A DNA stretch of 64,000 nucleotides from Rapana venosa (GCA_028751875.1 CM054140.1:50895714-50959713); one strand, 5' to 3'; shown: positions 34,883-46,337, counted from the stretch's first letter. The notes: generated from the sequence alone by a model not told the origin. Numbers and translations are program-made.

Positions 34883-35340
34883 GTATGGAATTTATATAGC
34901 GCTGAATCTTGTAAAGCAGCAAATCAAAGCGCTCAGATGACTTTTTTTTTAATCGAGGATAATGGAATAAGCACTCATGTGCTTTTTTACATCTAGTCAC
35001 CGTGTCTGCGGTTTTGTAAATTTTGTCATCTGTTCCCACCGGCACACAATGGCCTACTCTTTCGAAAAGCGGAACAGGATTTAACGTGTGCACAAGATGT
35101 TCTGCATGCGTTCGCACACGGGCCTCGGTTTATAGTCTCATCCGAAGGACAGTTGCACGCACATGAGAATAACAGGCAACACTTTTGGTGTCTTCAAAAA
35201 TGTGTATTCCAAAGCAACAGTATTTTATTTTTATTTTATTTTATTTTATTTTTTAAAGCGCTTTGATTTGTTGCTTTACAAGATTCAGCGCTATATAAAT
35301 TCCATACAGTATTATTATTATTATTATTATTATATTTACA
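34783..35340. mobile_element. Foldback/MITE-like element with 53-bp inverted arms (copy 2)
   Basis: Left arm 34,881-34,933, right arm 35,257-35,309, complementary except for one position. The outer TTA array is shorter than in copy 1 (about 8 versus 11 units), and the left TAA/TGA blocks are rearranged in length. The loop module is the same. This confirms that the structure is genomic and not a read error. Confidence 0.7.
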
Positions 35341-35484
35341 ATAATACAAACTCCTGAGTAAGGAATTACGGAAGCAGGAGACCAGAGGGTGCAGTTGCTT
35401 CTGTATGTTTTACATGTTCAAAAGTACAAGGAAACGGGGGGGGGGGGGGGGGGGGGGTGTAAATCATGGAAAAGATTGAGTCCT

Positions 35485-38337
35485 ACGTTATCTAGTGTGT
35501 ATGTAAATGATTCTTGTCAGGTCAGGTGGTTCTTCTGCTACTGGTAGCCAGGTAAACCAGTACTACTTGTTCTGTGTGGGGGTACCAGCCCTGACCCCAA
35601 AAAACAGCCAGGAGAGGGGCGGGATCCGCCTGGCTGTATTTTCCCCAGATACACTGTATCTGATGATGAAAATTACAATGACCATACCAGATCGTCGCCA
35701 CCGGGTCAACAAGGATCGCGCCTTCCGTCTCCCGTCAAGGTAGAGGTGAGAAGTATGCTACTGGTGGATCTCCAAATCTGCGGAAGAAAATACGTAACCA
35801 TGGCAACATGGAACATCAGAGCACTTGCCCATACAGGGGAACTACAAGAACTTACCCATGAACTGAAAGAAGTACACCTGGCAAATAGTGGGCCTCTGTG
35901 AAATCAGATGGAACAATGTGGGTGAACATTCTTACGACGATGGACATGTACTCTACTACAGTGGTGAATTCGACAAACACACCAATAGCTAGGCTTTCCT
36001 TGTCAACAGCAACATCAAAAACTCGGTGCTCGGGTGCTGCCAGTAACAGCCGACTTTTAACCATCGCCTCAGAGCAGTCCCTTTCCAACATCACCATGGT
36101 ACAAGTCACGCGCAACAACAGATCATGATGATGAAGAAGTAGAAGAATTTTGCATGCAACTCCAGGGTATCATCAACAAAGTTAGCAAGAAAGACATCCT
36201 AATCATTCAGGGAGAATGGATGCTAAAGTGGGTGCTGACGCACTGAACAGACTAGAGAAAATTCTGTTGACCCTCGTGTAATGCAGATATTAACGAGAGG
36301 ACACCACTACTGGAATTTACCAGCTTCAACAACATTTGTGTATGCAAACACCCTTGGGGAGCACAAGGTATCACGACGCTGGACGTGGCATGCACCAATG
36401 GAACCCATCACAACCAGATCGACTACATACTGGTACAAAACCTGTTCATATCTGGTATCAACAGAGTCAAGACAAGGACATTTCAGGTGCAGATGTGGCA
36501 GTGATCACGACCTTGTGCTCCTGAACTTCAGAGTCCGGCTGCAAAAAGATCAGCAAGCAAAGAACATCAGGCTAAATTCAACCTAGAAAGATTGAAGGAC
36601 CCTACCATAGCAGAAACCTTCAAAGCAAAAATAGGCGGAAAATTTGCTGCACTGCTTGCACTCGATAATGATGCAGAGACAATAACCAACAGCTTTAATG
36701 CAGCGAGAACGGAAACAGCAAACGAATTAATTGGCAAAAACCATCAGAAAAAACAACCGTGGATCACAGATAAAATCCTGGATATATGTGAAAAACCAAG
36801 TGAACTGAAGAGTGTCAAGTAAACAACAGCATCAGGAGAATACAGAGAGATCAACAAAAAGATCAAGAAAGACATGAAAAAGGCCAAAGAAGAATGGATT
36901 GATAAACAATGTTCAGATATAGAAGAAAATTTGGCTAAGAACAACAACAGAAGAGCCTATCAAATTGTAAAAGAGCTCACACAGCAAAAGCAGGCAAGAA
37001 TAAAAAATATCAAAGACAAAGAAGGGAACTGCCTCACAGAAGATAAATATATCTTTAGCAGATGGACAGAATACTGTTCAGAGCTCTACAACCCTCAGAC
37101 ACAAGGTGACCTAGCGTACTTACAAGTCAGGACTCGTCAGAGAATGATGCCTTTCCTATCCTTAGTGAAGAAGTTGAGGCAGCAATCAAAATCGCTGAAA
37201 AAACAATGGGAAAACTGCAGGGATCGACAACATCCAAGCAGAACTGATCAAACATAAGGGAGACAACAGCGATAGATATCCTCACAAGAATTTGCAACAT
37301 GATCTAGCAGACCGGGGAGTGGCCAACAGCTTGGACCCAATCACTCATCATTGTGCTCCCCAAAAATGGCAATCTACAGCAATGCCAGAACTATTGAACA
37401 ATCAGCCTCATAAGCCATGTCAGTAAAGTAATGTTAAAGGTCCTCTTGAACAAACTTAAGCCACGGGTAGAAGAGATCATCGACGAAGAGCAGGCAGGTT
37501 TCCGCCCAAATATAAGTACCATAGAACAAATATTCAACCTGCAAGTTCTGTGTGAGAAATGCAGCCATAACCAACAGAAACTGTACCACGTCTTCATAGA
37601 CAACAAAAGGTGTCGACCCTGTATGGCATGACGCATTATGGGCCACAATGAAAAAGTACAACATGGGATAAAAGATCATCCAGACCATCAAAGAGCTATA
37701 TTATGCAAAAGCCACCAGCGCAGTGCTTGTCCAAGGCACGGTTGGAGAATGGTTCCATACCACAGTGGGAGTCCGTCAAGGCTGTTTCTTATCGCTGACA
37801 CAGTTCAATGTTTTCCTTGAGTGCATAATGACTGATGCCTTAGAAGATCACACTGGCACAGTCAGTATTGGAGGGCAGATAAACACCAACCTCAGGTTTT
37901 CCGATGACATCGATAGACTGGCAGGAAACGACAGGAACTGGCCAACCTAGTGTATTACCTGGATGAAACATCCTCCAGATACGGCACGGATATCAGTGCC
38001 GAGAAGACAAAACTCATGACAAACAGTGCCCAACCAATCACTACCAAGATCAGTCAGTGGAAAAAAAACCTTGAGGCTGTAGATCACATCAAGTACTTTA
38101 GAGCTATTATTGCTGAAGAAGGTTCAAAGACCGAAATCCTCGCAAGAGCTGCACAAACAGTCGCAGCAATTGAAAAGCTCAAGACCATCTGGAAAGATGA
38201 TAGCATCTCTCTCAGGACCAAGGTCAAGCTAGTGCATGCATTGGTCATCTCCACATACCTGTATGCATGCGAATCCTGGCCACTGAATGCAGATCTACAT
38301 AGAAGGATCCAGGCTTGAAGATGAGATCTTAGGAAAA
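35485..38337 (+). mobile_element. LINE A1, RTE-like LINE (copy 2)
   Basis: Collinear with 3,545-6,405. Endonuclease pieces lie at 35,770-36,590 (NIR, QIDYIL-equivalent, and SDHDLVLLNFRVRLQ read across frames). The linker is open at 36,592-36,822 and 36,874-37,257, and RT pieces lie at 37,431-37,631, 37,723-37,950 and 37,950-38,318. It shares the GEWN-type box and the FSDD box (RFSDDIDRLAG) with copy 1. Additional 1-base losses (for example in the endonuclease) are specific to this copy and may be sequencing errors. Confidence 0.8.
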
Positions 38338-38398
38338 CTATATCAACTTAGAAAAATCAATGATTTTCTAAACCTACAATCACGAAAACTATTCTTTC
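38338..38398 (+). mobile_element. LINE C RT C-terminal part, first piece (copy 2)
   Basis: Same as 6,407-6,467. Its last nine bases, tattctttc at 38,390-38,398, are the left target-site repeat of LINE B. Confidence 0.65.
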
Positions 38399-41300
38399 TT
38401 GCTTGCTTCTTCGTCCATCGGGATCGATGATGACCATCTATTCATCCTGGGATTGGGAGGGTCCATTTCTATGGGTGCGAAGATGATTTATTTGGCCAAT
38501 CCGCGCTTGAAAAGTTCTTGAGCAGTATGGACAGGGTATAGTGGCTGCTTTTGGAGACTTGGAGGCTCTATCTTTCCTGTTTTGCCTGTGTTGCTCAGCT
38601 GTCGCAATTCTGTTTGCTTTGTGGGCCTTGGCGCCACTGCGTACAGCTGCTCGCCACTGTGACCTCTCCATTGCTGCCTGCTCCCATGAGTTTATCTCAA
38701 TGTTGAAGGTTTTCAGTGAGGCTTTCAGAGTGTCCTTGAAGCGTTTCTTCTGGCCTCCCTGGGAGCGCTTTCCATGCTGAAGTTCGCCAAACAGAAGTTT
38801 CTTGGGGAGCCGATGGTCGGGCATGCGAACTACATGGCCTGCCCAGCCAAGCTGGGTCTGCATCGGATGGTGTGGATGCTAGGAAGGTTTGCTCTAGTGA
38901 GCACTCAGTGTCTGGGATCTTGTCCTTCCACTTGATGCCAAACAGTTTTCTCAAACAGGTAGTGTGGAAGTGGTTCAGCTTTTTAGCATGGCGTTGGTAG
39001 ACTGTCCATGACTCTGAGCCATAGAGCAGGGTGGTGAGCAATACCGCTTTGTAGACCTTGATCTTGGTTTCTGTTGAGATGCCTCTCCTGTCCCACACAT
39101 TTTTTCGAAGTCTGCCAAAGGCAGCGCTTGCTTTGGCGAGTCTGGTGTTGACCTCATCATCAATGGCTACTGTGCGGGAGAGGGTACTGCCAAGATAAGT
39201 AAATTTGTCCACTGCTTTGAGTCTTTGTCCATTTACGGAGATGTTTGGTTCAACGTAGGCTGGTTGGTGCATTACCTCAGTCTTCTTGGTACTGATTGTC
39301 AACCCAAAGTTGTCACAAACATCAGAGAACTTGTCAACACTGTCTTGCATGTCGGCTTCAGAAGCAGCATTGAGGGCGCAATCATCAGCAAACAGGAAGT
39401 CGTTGATGATATATGTTGAGACCTTGGTTTTTTCTTGAAGCCTCTTGAGATTGAAGAGTGATCCATCATACCTGTACCTGATCACCAACACCAACATCTG
39501 AATCTCTGAACGCATCTAACAGCATTGCCGAAAACATGAGGTGAACAGGGGTGGGAACAAGAACACAGCCCTGCTTCATTCTGTTGGTAACTGGGAAGAG
39601 TTCAGATGCCTCTCCATTATCTTGTACTCTGGCCAGCATTACCATCATGAAACTGACGTACGATGGCGATGAATTTTCTTGGGCAGCCGTACTTCGCCAT
39701 GATTCTCCATAGACCCTCTCTGCTAACAGTATCGAAGGCCTTGGTCGGATCAACAAAGGTGGATTAGAGGTCAGTATTTTGTTCCTGACACTTCTCTTGG
39801 AGCTGCCTGGCAGCAAACACCATGTCGATAGTCCCGTGATCTTTCCGGAAGCCACATTGACTCTCTGGAAGAAGGTCTTGCTCAAGGTGGACTATGAGCC
39901 GGTTCAGCAGTACTCTGGCCAGGACCTTGCCTGCAATGGACAGCAGGGATATTCCTCAGTGGTTGTCACAGGCCTGGCGGTTTCCTTTGTTCTTGTATAG
40001 ATGTATGATGGAGGCATTTTTGAAGTCTTGCAGAAGTGTCTCATGCTGCCATACAACTTGGAAGAGCTCATGAAGTTTTTCAGTCAGTGCTCTTCCACCC
40101 CTTTGTAGATCTCAGCTGGGATTGAGTCTGCACCGGGTGCTTTATCACTGGACAGCAGGCGAATTGCTTTCGGATCTCCTCAAAGGTTGGTTATGGCACT
40201 CATCGTTCATCGACTGGAACCTGTGGGAGGCGGTTAATAGCTTCAACGTTGATGGTGGAAGGACGGTTTAGAACATTGTCAAAATGTTCAGCCCATCTCT
40301 CAAGGATCGTGTCTTTGTCAGTGATGAGAGTAGACCCATCTGCACTGCGGAGAGGTGGTGATCTTGATGCAGTGGGGACATAGATCTCTTTGAGTCCATC
40401 ATAGAAGTTCTTCGTGTCAATCCTGTCAGCATATCCTTGGATCTTATCTGCTTTATTGCTGATCCAGGAGTCTTGCATCTGACGCAGCTTTAGCTAGATG
40501 GTGCTACGCTTGTTCCTCAGTGCATCTTTCTTTGCTGTTGATATTGGGTCATCAAGGTGTGGATTTATAGGCACAGCGCTTGTCTTCCAATAACTGTGTG
40601 ATCTCTTCACAGTTCTCGTCAAACCATTCCCTGTGTCGCCTGGAAGTAGGGCCTAGGCACTCCATAGCAGTGTTATACACGATCTCACGGAGTGTTCCCC
40701 ATGCTGATTCCACGTTTTGGCTATCCAGCACAATGGGCTCTAGGCGTTCCTCCAAGGCAGCAGCAAGAGACCGCTTGACTGTATCATTCTTCATCTTGTT
40801 GACATTCATGCATTTAGGTGCTTTCACGCCTTGTGGCCATCTCCTGGGCTGGACACGCAACCAGAGTTTAGAGACGATGAGACGGTGGTCTGTCCAGCAT
40901 TCTGCTCCACACATGGCCTTTGTAACACGAACATCCTGCCTGTCCCTCTTCCTGGTGATGACATAGTGAATAAGATGCCAGTACCTAGAGCGGGGATGCA
41001 TCCATGATGTTCTGTTATGTGTAGGGAGGTTGAAATTCGTGTTTGTGATCAGTAGGTCATGCTCCACACAAGTCTGGAGGAGCAGTTGCTGTTGCAGTTG
41101 CCAACACCATGCTTTCCAATCACACCTTTCCACGCAGTACTGTCACAGCCTACTCTCGCATTGAAGTCACCAAGAATGATGAGCTTGTCTGCGGTGGGAA
41201 CAGAGGCAATAACAGCATTCAAGTCTTCATAAAACTTGTCCTTGATGTCCTCTAGATTTGCCATGGTGGGAGCATAAGCACTGACAAGGGTAGCAAAATT

Positions 41301-41848
41301 CTTCCCATGAGATAAGGGGAGTCTCATCATCATAAGTCTATCATTCATTCCTTTTGGGGGTCCATCAGCTTGCCAAAAGCGTTGTTCTTACTGCAAAGCC
41401 AACTCCAGCCTCACGTCTCTCTTCAGACCCACGTCCACTCCAAAAGAAGGTGTAGCCTGTGCCTCGTTCGCATAGTTCGCCCTCGCCTGCTAGCCTGGTC
41501 TCACTATGGGCAGCAATGTCGATGTTGTATCTGGCGAGTTCGCTTGCGATAAGTGCGGTTCGTCTCTGGGGTCTTGTACTCTCGTTCCTGTCGAGAAGTG
41601 TTCGCACATTCCAACTAGCAAGGTTCAGACACTGTATCCTATTCTTTTTTCGTGTTTTTTTCACTATGTTTCGACCGCAAGAGCAGGGTCCCCGCCAGCC
41701 GCAGTAAGCTAGCCAGGGTGATGTGGAGCAGGCAATGTTTAGGGCACCTTTTCTAGCCCCTTTCTAAGGAGGTGAGTAGTGCATTCCTGAAGAGGGCTGC
41801 TCAGTCGCTCAGACGGCTGCCGAAACCTACCGCTGCTCCATTCAGTAG
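38399..41848 (-). mobile_element. LINE B, full-length but dead (copy 2)
   Basis: 3.45 kb, flanked by tattctttc (38,390-38,398 and 41,849-41,857). Same domain order as copy 1. The 272-residue frame 39,515-38,697 includes the catalytic box NDFLFADDCALNA, which is outside the open frame in copy 1. The endonuclease is again split, and the His-for-Asp change is present. Between 38,960 and 39,480 it differs from copy 1 by a cluster of substitutions and a 13-base deletion (after caacgtagg). Elsewhere the copies are almost identical. Confidence 0.85.
38697..39515 (-). pseudogene. LINE B RT palm/thumb (272 aa, copy 2)
   Basis: Contains the RT active-site box FLFADDCALNAASEAD at about residues 40-55, KTEVMHQPA, KFTYLGSTLS and LLYGSESWTVYQRH. 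The last ~60 residues are out of frame (after KDKIPDTE) because a base is missing near 38,905, where copy 1 reads on into the zinc-finger tail. In copy 2 the tail is in a separate frame (38,863-38,438). RT activity is impossible. Confidence 0.75.
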
Positions 41849-42141
41849 TATTCTTTCACGTACATATTCTATCTCATAAATTATGTTTCAACCTTATGGG
41901 ATAGTGCTAGTGAAGCAAAACTAAAGCATATAAGCCGCCTACATAAAAGAGCTATCAAACTACTCTGATTGATTCCTAATACATTTACCACCAACAACTA
42001 CAAAGAATTAGATATTCGTCCAATCAAAGACAGTCTACATTTCAACAAGTGTCAATGTACGTACAATATATTAAGCGGAAAAGCCCCAAAGAAAATTGTG
42101 AAAAAGTTTGCCGTTAATAAAAACAAGCCTACTCATAGATT
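41849..42141 (+). mobile_element. LINE C RT C-terminal part, second piece (copy 2)
   Basis: Same as 9,934-10,223, but with clean sequence at its end, NKNKPTHRF. It ends in the A2 target-site repeat actcatagatt at 42,131-42,141. Confidence 0.75.
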
Positions 42142-42793
42142 CTGCCTAGAAGAGATCATCGCCGAAGAGCAGGCCGGTTTCCGCCCAAATAGAAGCACCA
42201 CAGAACAGATATTCAACCTGAGGGTTCTGTGTGAGAAATACAGCCAGCACCAACAAGACATCTTCCACGTCTTCATTGATTTTAAGAAGGCCTTCGATAG
42301 AGTATGGCATGACGCTCTGTGGGCCACCATGAACAAATTCAACATGGGCCAGAAGCTGATCCACACCATGAAGGAACTCTACTCAAAGGTCACCAGTGCA
42401 GTACTCGTACAGGGCACGGTAGGGGAATGGTTCCGTACCTCAGTTGGGGTCCGACAGGGATGTCTGCTGTCGCCGACACTATTTAACATTTTCCTCGAAC
42501 GCATCATGACTAACGCCTTGGAAGACCACAAAGGCACAGTCAGCATTGGAGGGCGAACAATCACCAACCTCAGGTTTGCCGATGACATTGACGGTCTGGC
42601 AGGAAATGAAGAGGAACTGGCCAACCTAGTGAAGCAACTGGACGAAATATCCTCACGATACGGCATGGAAATCAGCAGCCGAGAAAACCAAGCTCATGAC
42701 AAACATGTGCCCAGCCAATCACCACCAAGATCACTCTCAACGGAAAAGAACTGGAGACAGTTGACCATTTCAAGTACCTTGGAGCCATCATAA
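41969..42793 (+). pseudogene. In-frame fusion of LINE C tail to LINE A2 RT (274 aa)
   Basis: Residues 1-58 are LINE C (ELDIRPIKDSLHFNK, NILSGKAPKKIVKKF). From about residue 60 the frame is LINE A2 RT: EEQAGFRPNRSTTEQIF, FIDFKKAFDRVWHDALW (catalytic Asp at about 42,278), GVRQGCLLSPTLFNIFLE, and RFADDIDGLAGNEEE (catalytic Asp pair at 42,581-42,586). All RT catalytic residues are present, but the thumb is lost after SSREN because of a frameshift near 42,680. The fusion arose because A2 inserted in the sense direction and in frame. There is no sign of expression signals. Confidence 0.7.
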
Positions 42794-43396
42794 GTGAGGA
42801 GGGATCGAAGACCGAAATCCTAGCAAGAGCGGCACAAACAGCAGCAGCAATGGCAAGACTGAAGACCATATGGAGAGACTGAAACATCCCTCTCGGAACC
42901 AAGGTAAAGTTACTAAACGCGCTAGTCACCTCAATCATGCTTTACGCATGTGAGGCATGGACACTGAACGCAGACCTACAAAGGAGGATCCAAGCAGTAG
43001 AAATGAGATGCCTCAGAAGGCTCCTTGGCATCTCATACAAGGACCATGTCACCAACAATGAAGTCCGCAGAATGATCACTCAACAGGTGCGGGACTATGA
43101 AGACCTACTGACCACGGCGGAAAAGAGGAAACTCAGATGGTATGGGCACGTAACACGCTCAGAAGGACTTGCAAAGACCATCCTGCAAGGAACAGTCCAG
43201 GGGAAGAGAAGACGGGGCAGACAGAGGAGAAAGTGGGCCCGACGACATCCGTGATTGGACAGGGGAGGACTTCAGTGTCACCCCAGGCACTCGCCCACGA
43301 CCGTGCTAAGTGGAGCCAGCTGGTCCACCGTTCGTCCACCATGCAGCGCCCCTACGACCCTGGCGGGTTACGGGAACAGTGAACAGTGAACAGTGA
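42142..43396 (+). mobile_element. LINE A2, 5'-truncated RTE-like insertion (copy 2, clean)
   Basis: Flanked by a perfect 11-bp target-site duplication actcatagatt (42,131-42,141 and 43,397-43,407). RT palm as in the fusion frame. The thumb and tail are at 42,937-43,254 with YACEAWTLNADLQRRIQAVE, WYGHVTRSEGLAKTILQGT and an Arg-rich end. The 3' end is three gaacagt heptamers (about 43,374-43,396), fitting RTE elements, which end in short tandem repeats instead of poly-A. Roughly 1.25 kb of a ~3-kb parent is present. Confidence 0.85.
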
Positions 43397-44021
43397 ACTC
43401 ATAGATTGTCTTTGCCCAGGTCCCATAACAATCTCTATAAGTCAATCCTTGCTTATTCGGGAAGAACAGGCGTGGAATAATCTACCTATCTCTTTAAAAT
43501 CAGCTCCATCGAAACAAACGCTCAAGAAACTCTTGAAGAAACATCTGATGGACAAATTGTAAATCCACTTTTATACTCAAGGTTATCTTACATCAGGCTA
43601 CCTTGTTGATATTCCTACCTTTGTTATTAGTATTTTCTTCATTTGTTGTATGACTTGAGCTTATGGTATATTGTCTTTGTTTTGTTTTATCTTGTCTTGT
43701 GATTCTTTTTTTGGTTGTTTTTTGCTTTTGTTTTTTTTTTTTTTTATTTGTTGTGTGGTTTTTCTTTAATTTTCTTCATTTGTCTGTATGACTTGAGCTG
43801 ATGTTTTACTGTCTTGATTTGCTTTATCATGTTTTGTTAGTCTGGATTTATATTAAAAACAATCTCCATAGACTGTTGTCTTCAACATGTTTGAACATTG
43901 CATTTTGATTGCTTTTATATGTCAATTTTCTTGATTTTCTTTTTTTCTGAGGGTAGAATGAAAAAAGTTGTATAAACTTAATCTTTTACCCTCAATAAAG
44001 ATCATTTTGACTTGACTTGAC
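43397..44021 (+). mobile_element. LINE C ORF end and 3' UTR with (ttgac)n tail (copy 2)
   Basis: Resumes the LINE C frame at HRLSLPRSHNNLYKS and ends at the KKHLMDKL stop near 43,560. The T-rich 3' UTR has an aataaa at 43,994-43,999 and ends in gacttgacttgac at 44,009-44,021, a short repeat tail typical of several LINE groups. Together with 38,338-38,398 and 41,849-42,141 it rebuilds one continuous C-terminal RT plus UTR. Confidence 0.75.
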
Positions 44022-44028
44022 ACAAGCA

Positions 44029-44135
44029 TATTAAAAAATCCATAGATTTGTGTCTCCAACATGTGTGAACATTGTATTTTGATTGCTTCTATAAGTCTTC
44101 TTGATGTTGTTTTTTGTGAGGGCAGGAAGGAAACG
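44029..44135 (+). repeat. Second, partial copy of the LINE C 3' UTR
   Basis: tattaaaaaatccatagatt... through aacattgtattttgattgct and gtgagggcagga parallels 43,851-43,960 (tattaaaaacaatctccata..., aacattgcattttgattgct). It begins eight bases after the first UTR's tail and runs directly into gypsy sequence, so it marks a junction, perhaps a tandem LINE end or a template switch. Confidence 0.6.
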
Positions 44136-44518
44136 GCGAGTGTGAGCGGTTCAACCGCTCCATGCACAACTTGCTGCGAAGCCGATCCCCGGAGAAGAAG
44201 ACCAGATGGCCTGCACACCTCCCAGAGCTTGTGCAGGCATACAACTACACGCCTCATGCCTCCACAGGCTTCGCCCCACACTTCCTACTCTTTGGCCGAC
44301 AGCCAAGGCTGCCTATTGACGACCTGTTGGGTTGTTGAGCCCCAGACACAGCTGGCACTGTTGACTAGGTCCGACAGCACCGCCTTCACCTCCAGGAAGC
44401 CCACCAGAAGGCCTACCAGCAGCTGAAGGAGACTGCCGCCAAACGGGAGAGGTTCACCGACAAGAGAGCCTCTGACCACGCCCTGAACATTGGCGAGTAT
44501 ATCTGCCTTCATAACCGT

Positions 44519-44866
44519 GTGGTGGGCCGACACAGGATCCAAGACTTCTGGAGGCCAGACCTGCACCTGGTGACATCACATCCTTATGATGGACTGTACG
44601 TGTACCGGTTGCAGCCAGTGGCAGGTGGTGCTGAACAGACAGTCAACAGAAAGGACCTTCTGCCAGCAACTATGCCCTTGGAGCTTGACCAGCGGCACCA
44701 GGATACCACTTCTTCAGCTGGTTTTGACATTGAGTCGGAATCGGATAGTGAAGATGAACCTATGAACATTGTGTGCACCACCAAAGAAAGTGACGAACTT
44801 ATGAACACTGTGTGCACCACCAAAGAAAGTGACGAACTTATGAACACTGTGTGCGCCACCAAATAA
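44519..44866 (+). pseudogene. Gypsy polyprotein C-terminal frame with 13-residue repeats (115 aa)
   Basis: Begins in the post-integrase segment (RHRIQDFWRPDLHL), passes an acidic DIESESDSEDEP stretch, and ends in repeats of ELMNTVCTTKESD. The frame closes at a taa inside the third 39-bp repeat (44,864-44,866), where other units have gaa. The minisatellite therefore once extended a longer C-terminus or lies partly downstream of it. No function is known for such a tail. Confidence 0.65.
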
Positions 44867-44930
44867 AGTGACGAACTTATGAACACTGTGTGCACCATCA
44901 AAGAAAGTGACGAACTTATGAACATTGTGT
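44756..44930 (+). repeat. 39-bp minisatellite (4.5 units) in the gypsy frame
   Basis: Units start at 44,756, 44,795, 44,834 and 44,873, with a partial unit at 44,912. The consensus begins gaacttatgaacactgtgtg. Because 39 is a multiple of 3 the array encodes a 13-residue repeat in the sense frame. Unit differences are few, suggesting recent expansion. Confidence 0.9.
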
Positions 44931-45822
44931 GTGCTGCGCCCCTGTCCCAGCCCCCAGACGTTCTTTAGGGTTGGATCTAAAGGGAGGAGCCAGGGACAAA
45001 CCAGCCAGTGGTATGTAAATAGCTGATTATAATTATTGGAAGTTCTCAAGGTAAAAGTTTATCCTGAGAAAAAGGAAATTTTTCTTTAGTTTTTTGACAG
45101 GCGTTTGTTTGTAGTGAAAACTTTGTCATTTTTGTATTCTCGTGATGACCACTGTGTGATCAACTACTACATCTCTATTGTTAACTGAATAACAGTTGAA
45201 ATATTGAATGTAGCGTGCCCTTATGTATTGAATCAGGGTGAGGAAATAGTTCAAATAACAAGTCCTCATTACCTGCTATTCAAAATAGATTCTAATTTTA
45301 TAATTGAATCAACAGGCCTTTATGACTGACCAGTGTTGCAGTGAGTGATAGAAAATAGCCTGGCTTCAAAGCTTTGCTCAAATGGCAAGCCCTCTATAGT
45401 CTGTGATGGTTCGTGACTGTACCTTGACTACAGAAGAAAATTGTCTATATACAAACCTTCTGTAGTCATAGCTATTATTGTCAAGGCAGTAGCTATGTAC
45501 GGATCTACATATACGGAAAGTCCTGTTTACATAACAGACCTCCGCTAGATAATAGCAGTGCAAGCAGAGGGAAATTAAATAACCAGATTTTGTACGTATT
45601 TACTGTTAAAAATAACATGAATCGTAAATGCCTGTGTGTTTCCTTTGCTATTCTAGTTTGAAGTGGCAATTCAACACTACATTCTTCTCTATGATTATAA
45701 TGTTAAAATAGCATTATCATGAAGCATAAACATGTAGTTCACTGTATTCTCTTGCTGTAAAGAGTTGGATCCAATATTGTTTTAATCTGTTGAACCTTTC
45801 TTTTTGAGGACTGAAATTGTAT

Positions 45823-46143
45823 AACTAGTTTTGTGCCTGTCAGCGCGGTCCCTGACAGAGGTTGTGTGGGGAGATGTAGCCAGGTGTGTAACTTTTGAAA
45901 CTAGCATTTAGTTTTGTGCATGTCAGCGCAGGACGCTGACAGAGGTTGTGGATGGAGATGTAGCCGGGTGTGATGTGTGGGTATGTGAGTGTTTCCATGT
46001 GTATGTGTGTGACGTGTGTGTGTCTGTGTGTGGCGTGTGTGTGCAACTTTTTGTCGGTGTTTTGTGCGTGTGTGTGTTGTGTGTGTGCCCGTGTGTGTAT
46101 GTGTGTGGCGTGTGTGTAACTTCTTGTCCGGTTGGGTGTGTGT

Positions 46144-46210
<67 letters not shown>

Positions 46211-46337
46211 GTGTGTGTATGTGTGTGGCGTGTGTGTTTGTGCAATTTTTTGCAACTTTTTGTAACTAGCATTTTTGTGTATGTCAGCGTGGACACTGAC
46301 AGAGGTTGTGGGGTGGGGGGGGGGGATGTAACCAGGT
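45823..46337 (+). repeat. Three copies of a 74-bp purine-rich unit, with a GT tract between copies 2 and 3
   Basis: Units at about 45,823-45,898, 45,900-45,972 and 46,264-46,337 each contain gtcagcg..., ctgacagaggttgtg, a G-rich run and atgtagccaggtg or atgtaaccaggtg. The G-rich run followed by 'tgta' resembles a polypurine tract next to an LTR start. Units 1 and 2 abut. Units 2 and 3 are separated by about 290 bases of GT repeats. Confidence 0.7.
46010..46240. repeat. GT-rich compound microsatellite
   Basis: Includes an uninterrupted stretch of over 50 bases of gt around 46,150-46,205. GT blocks are split by aacttttt and aacttcttgtc words that recur, suggesting a mini/microsatellite mix. 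ORFs on both strands here are Cys-Val or Thr-His repeats and are spurious. Confidence 0.9.

Larger units (their letters stand above)
44125..44940 (+). mobile_element. Ty3/gypsy-type LTR retrotransposon: integrase C-terminal part, 5'-truncated
   Basis: Translation shows [32 protein letters not shown] and [18 protein letters not shown], the C-terminal end of a gypsy integrase core. A lysine/glutamine-rich linker and a VVGRHRIQDFWRPDLHLV-type segment follow, as in the 'GPY'-like module after gypsy integrases. Integrase inserts element DNA into chromosomes. Protease, RT and the integrase catalytic core are absent, there are stops near 44,336 and 44,366, and no 5' LTR is in the window, so this is a dead 3' remnant. 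Copy 1 (about 12,150-12,800) is too corrupted to translate. Confidence 0.75.

Noticed and set aside
44756..44930. CRISPR-like array
   Set aside because: The 39-bp units are head-to-tail with no spacers, in an animal genome, and inside a gypsy frame.
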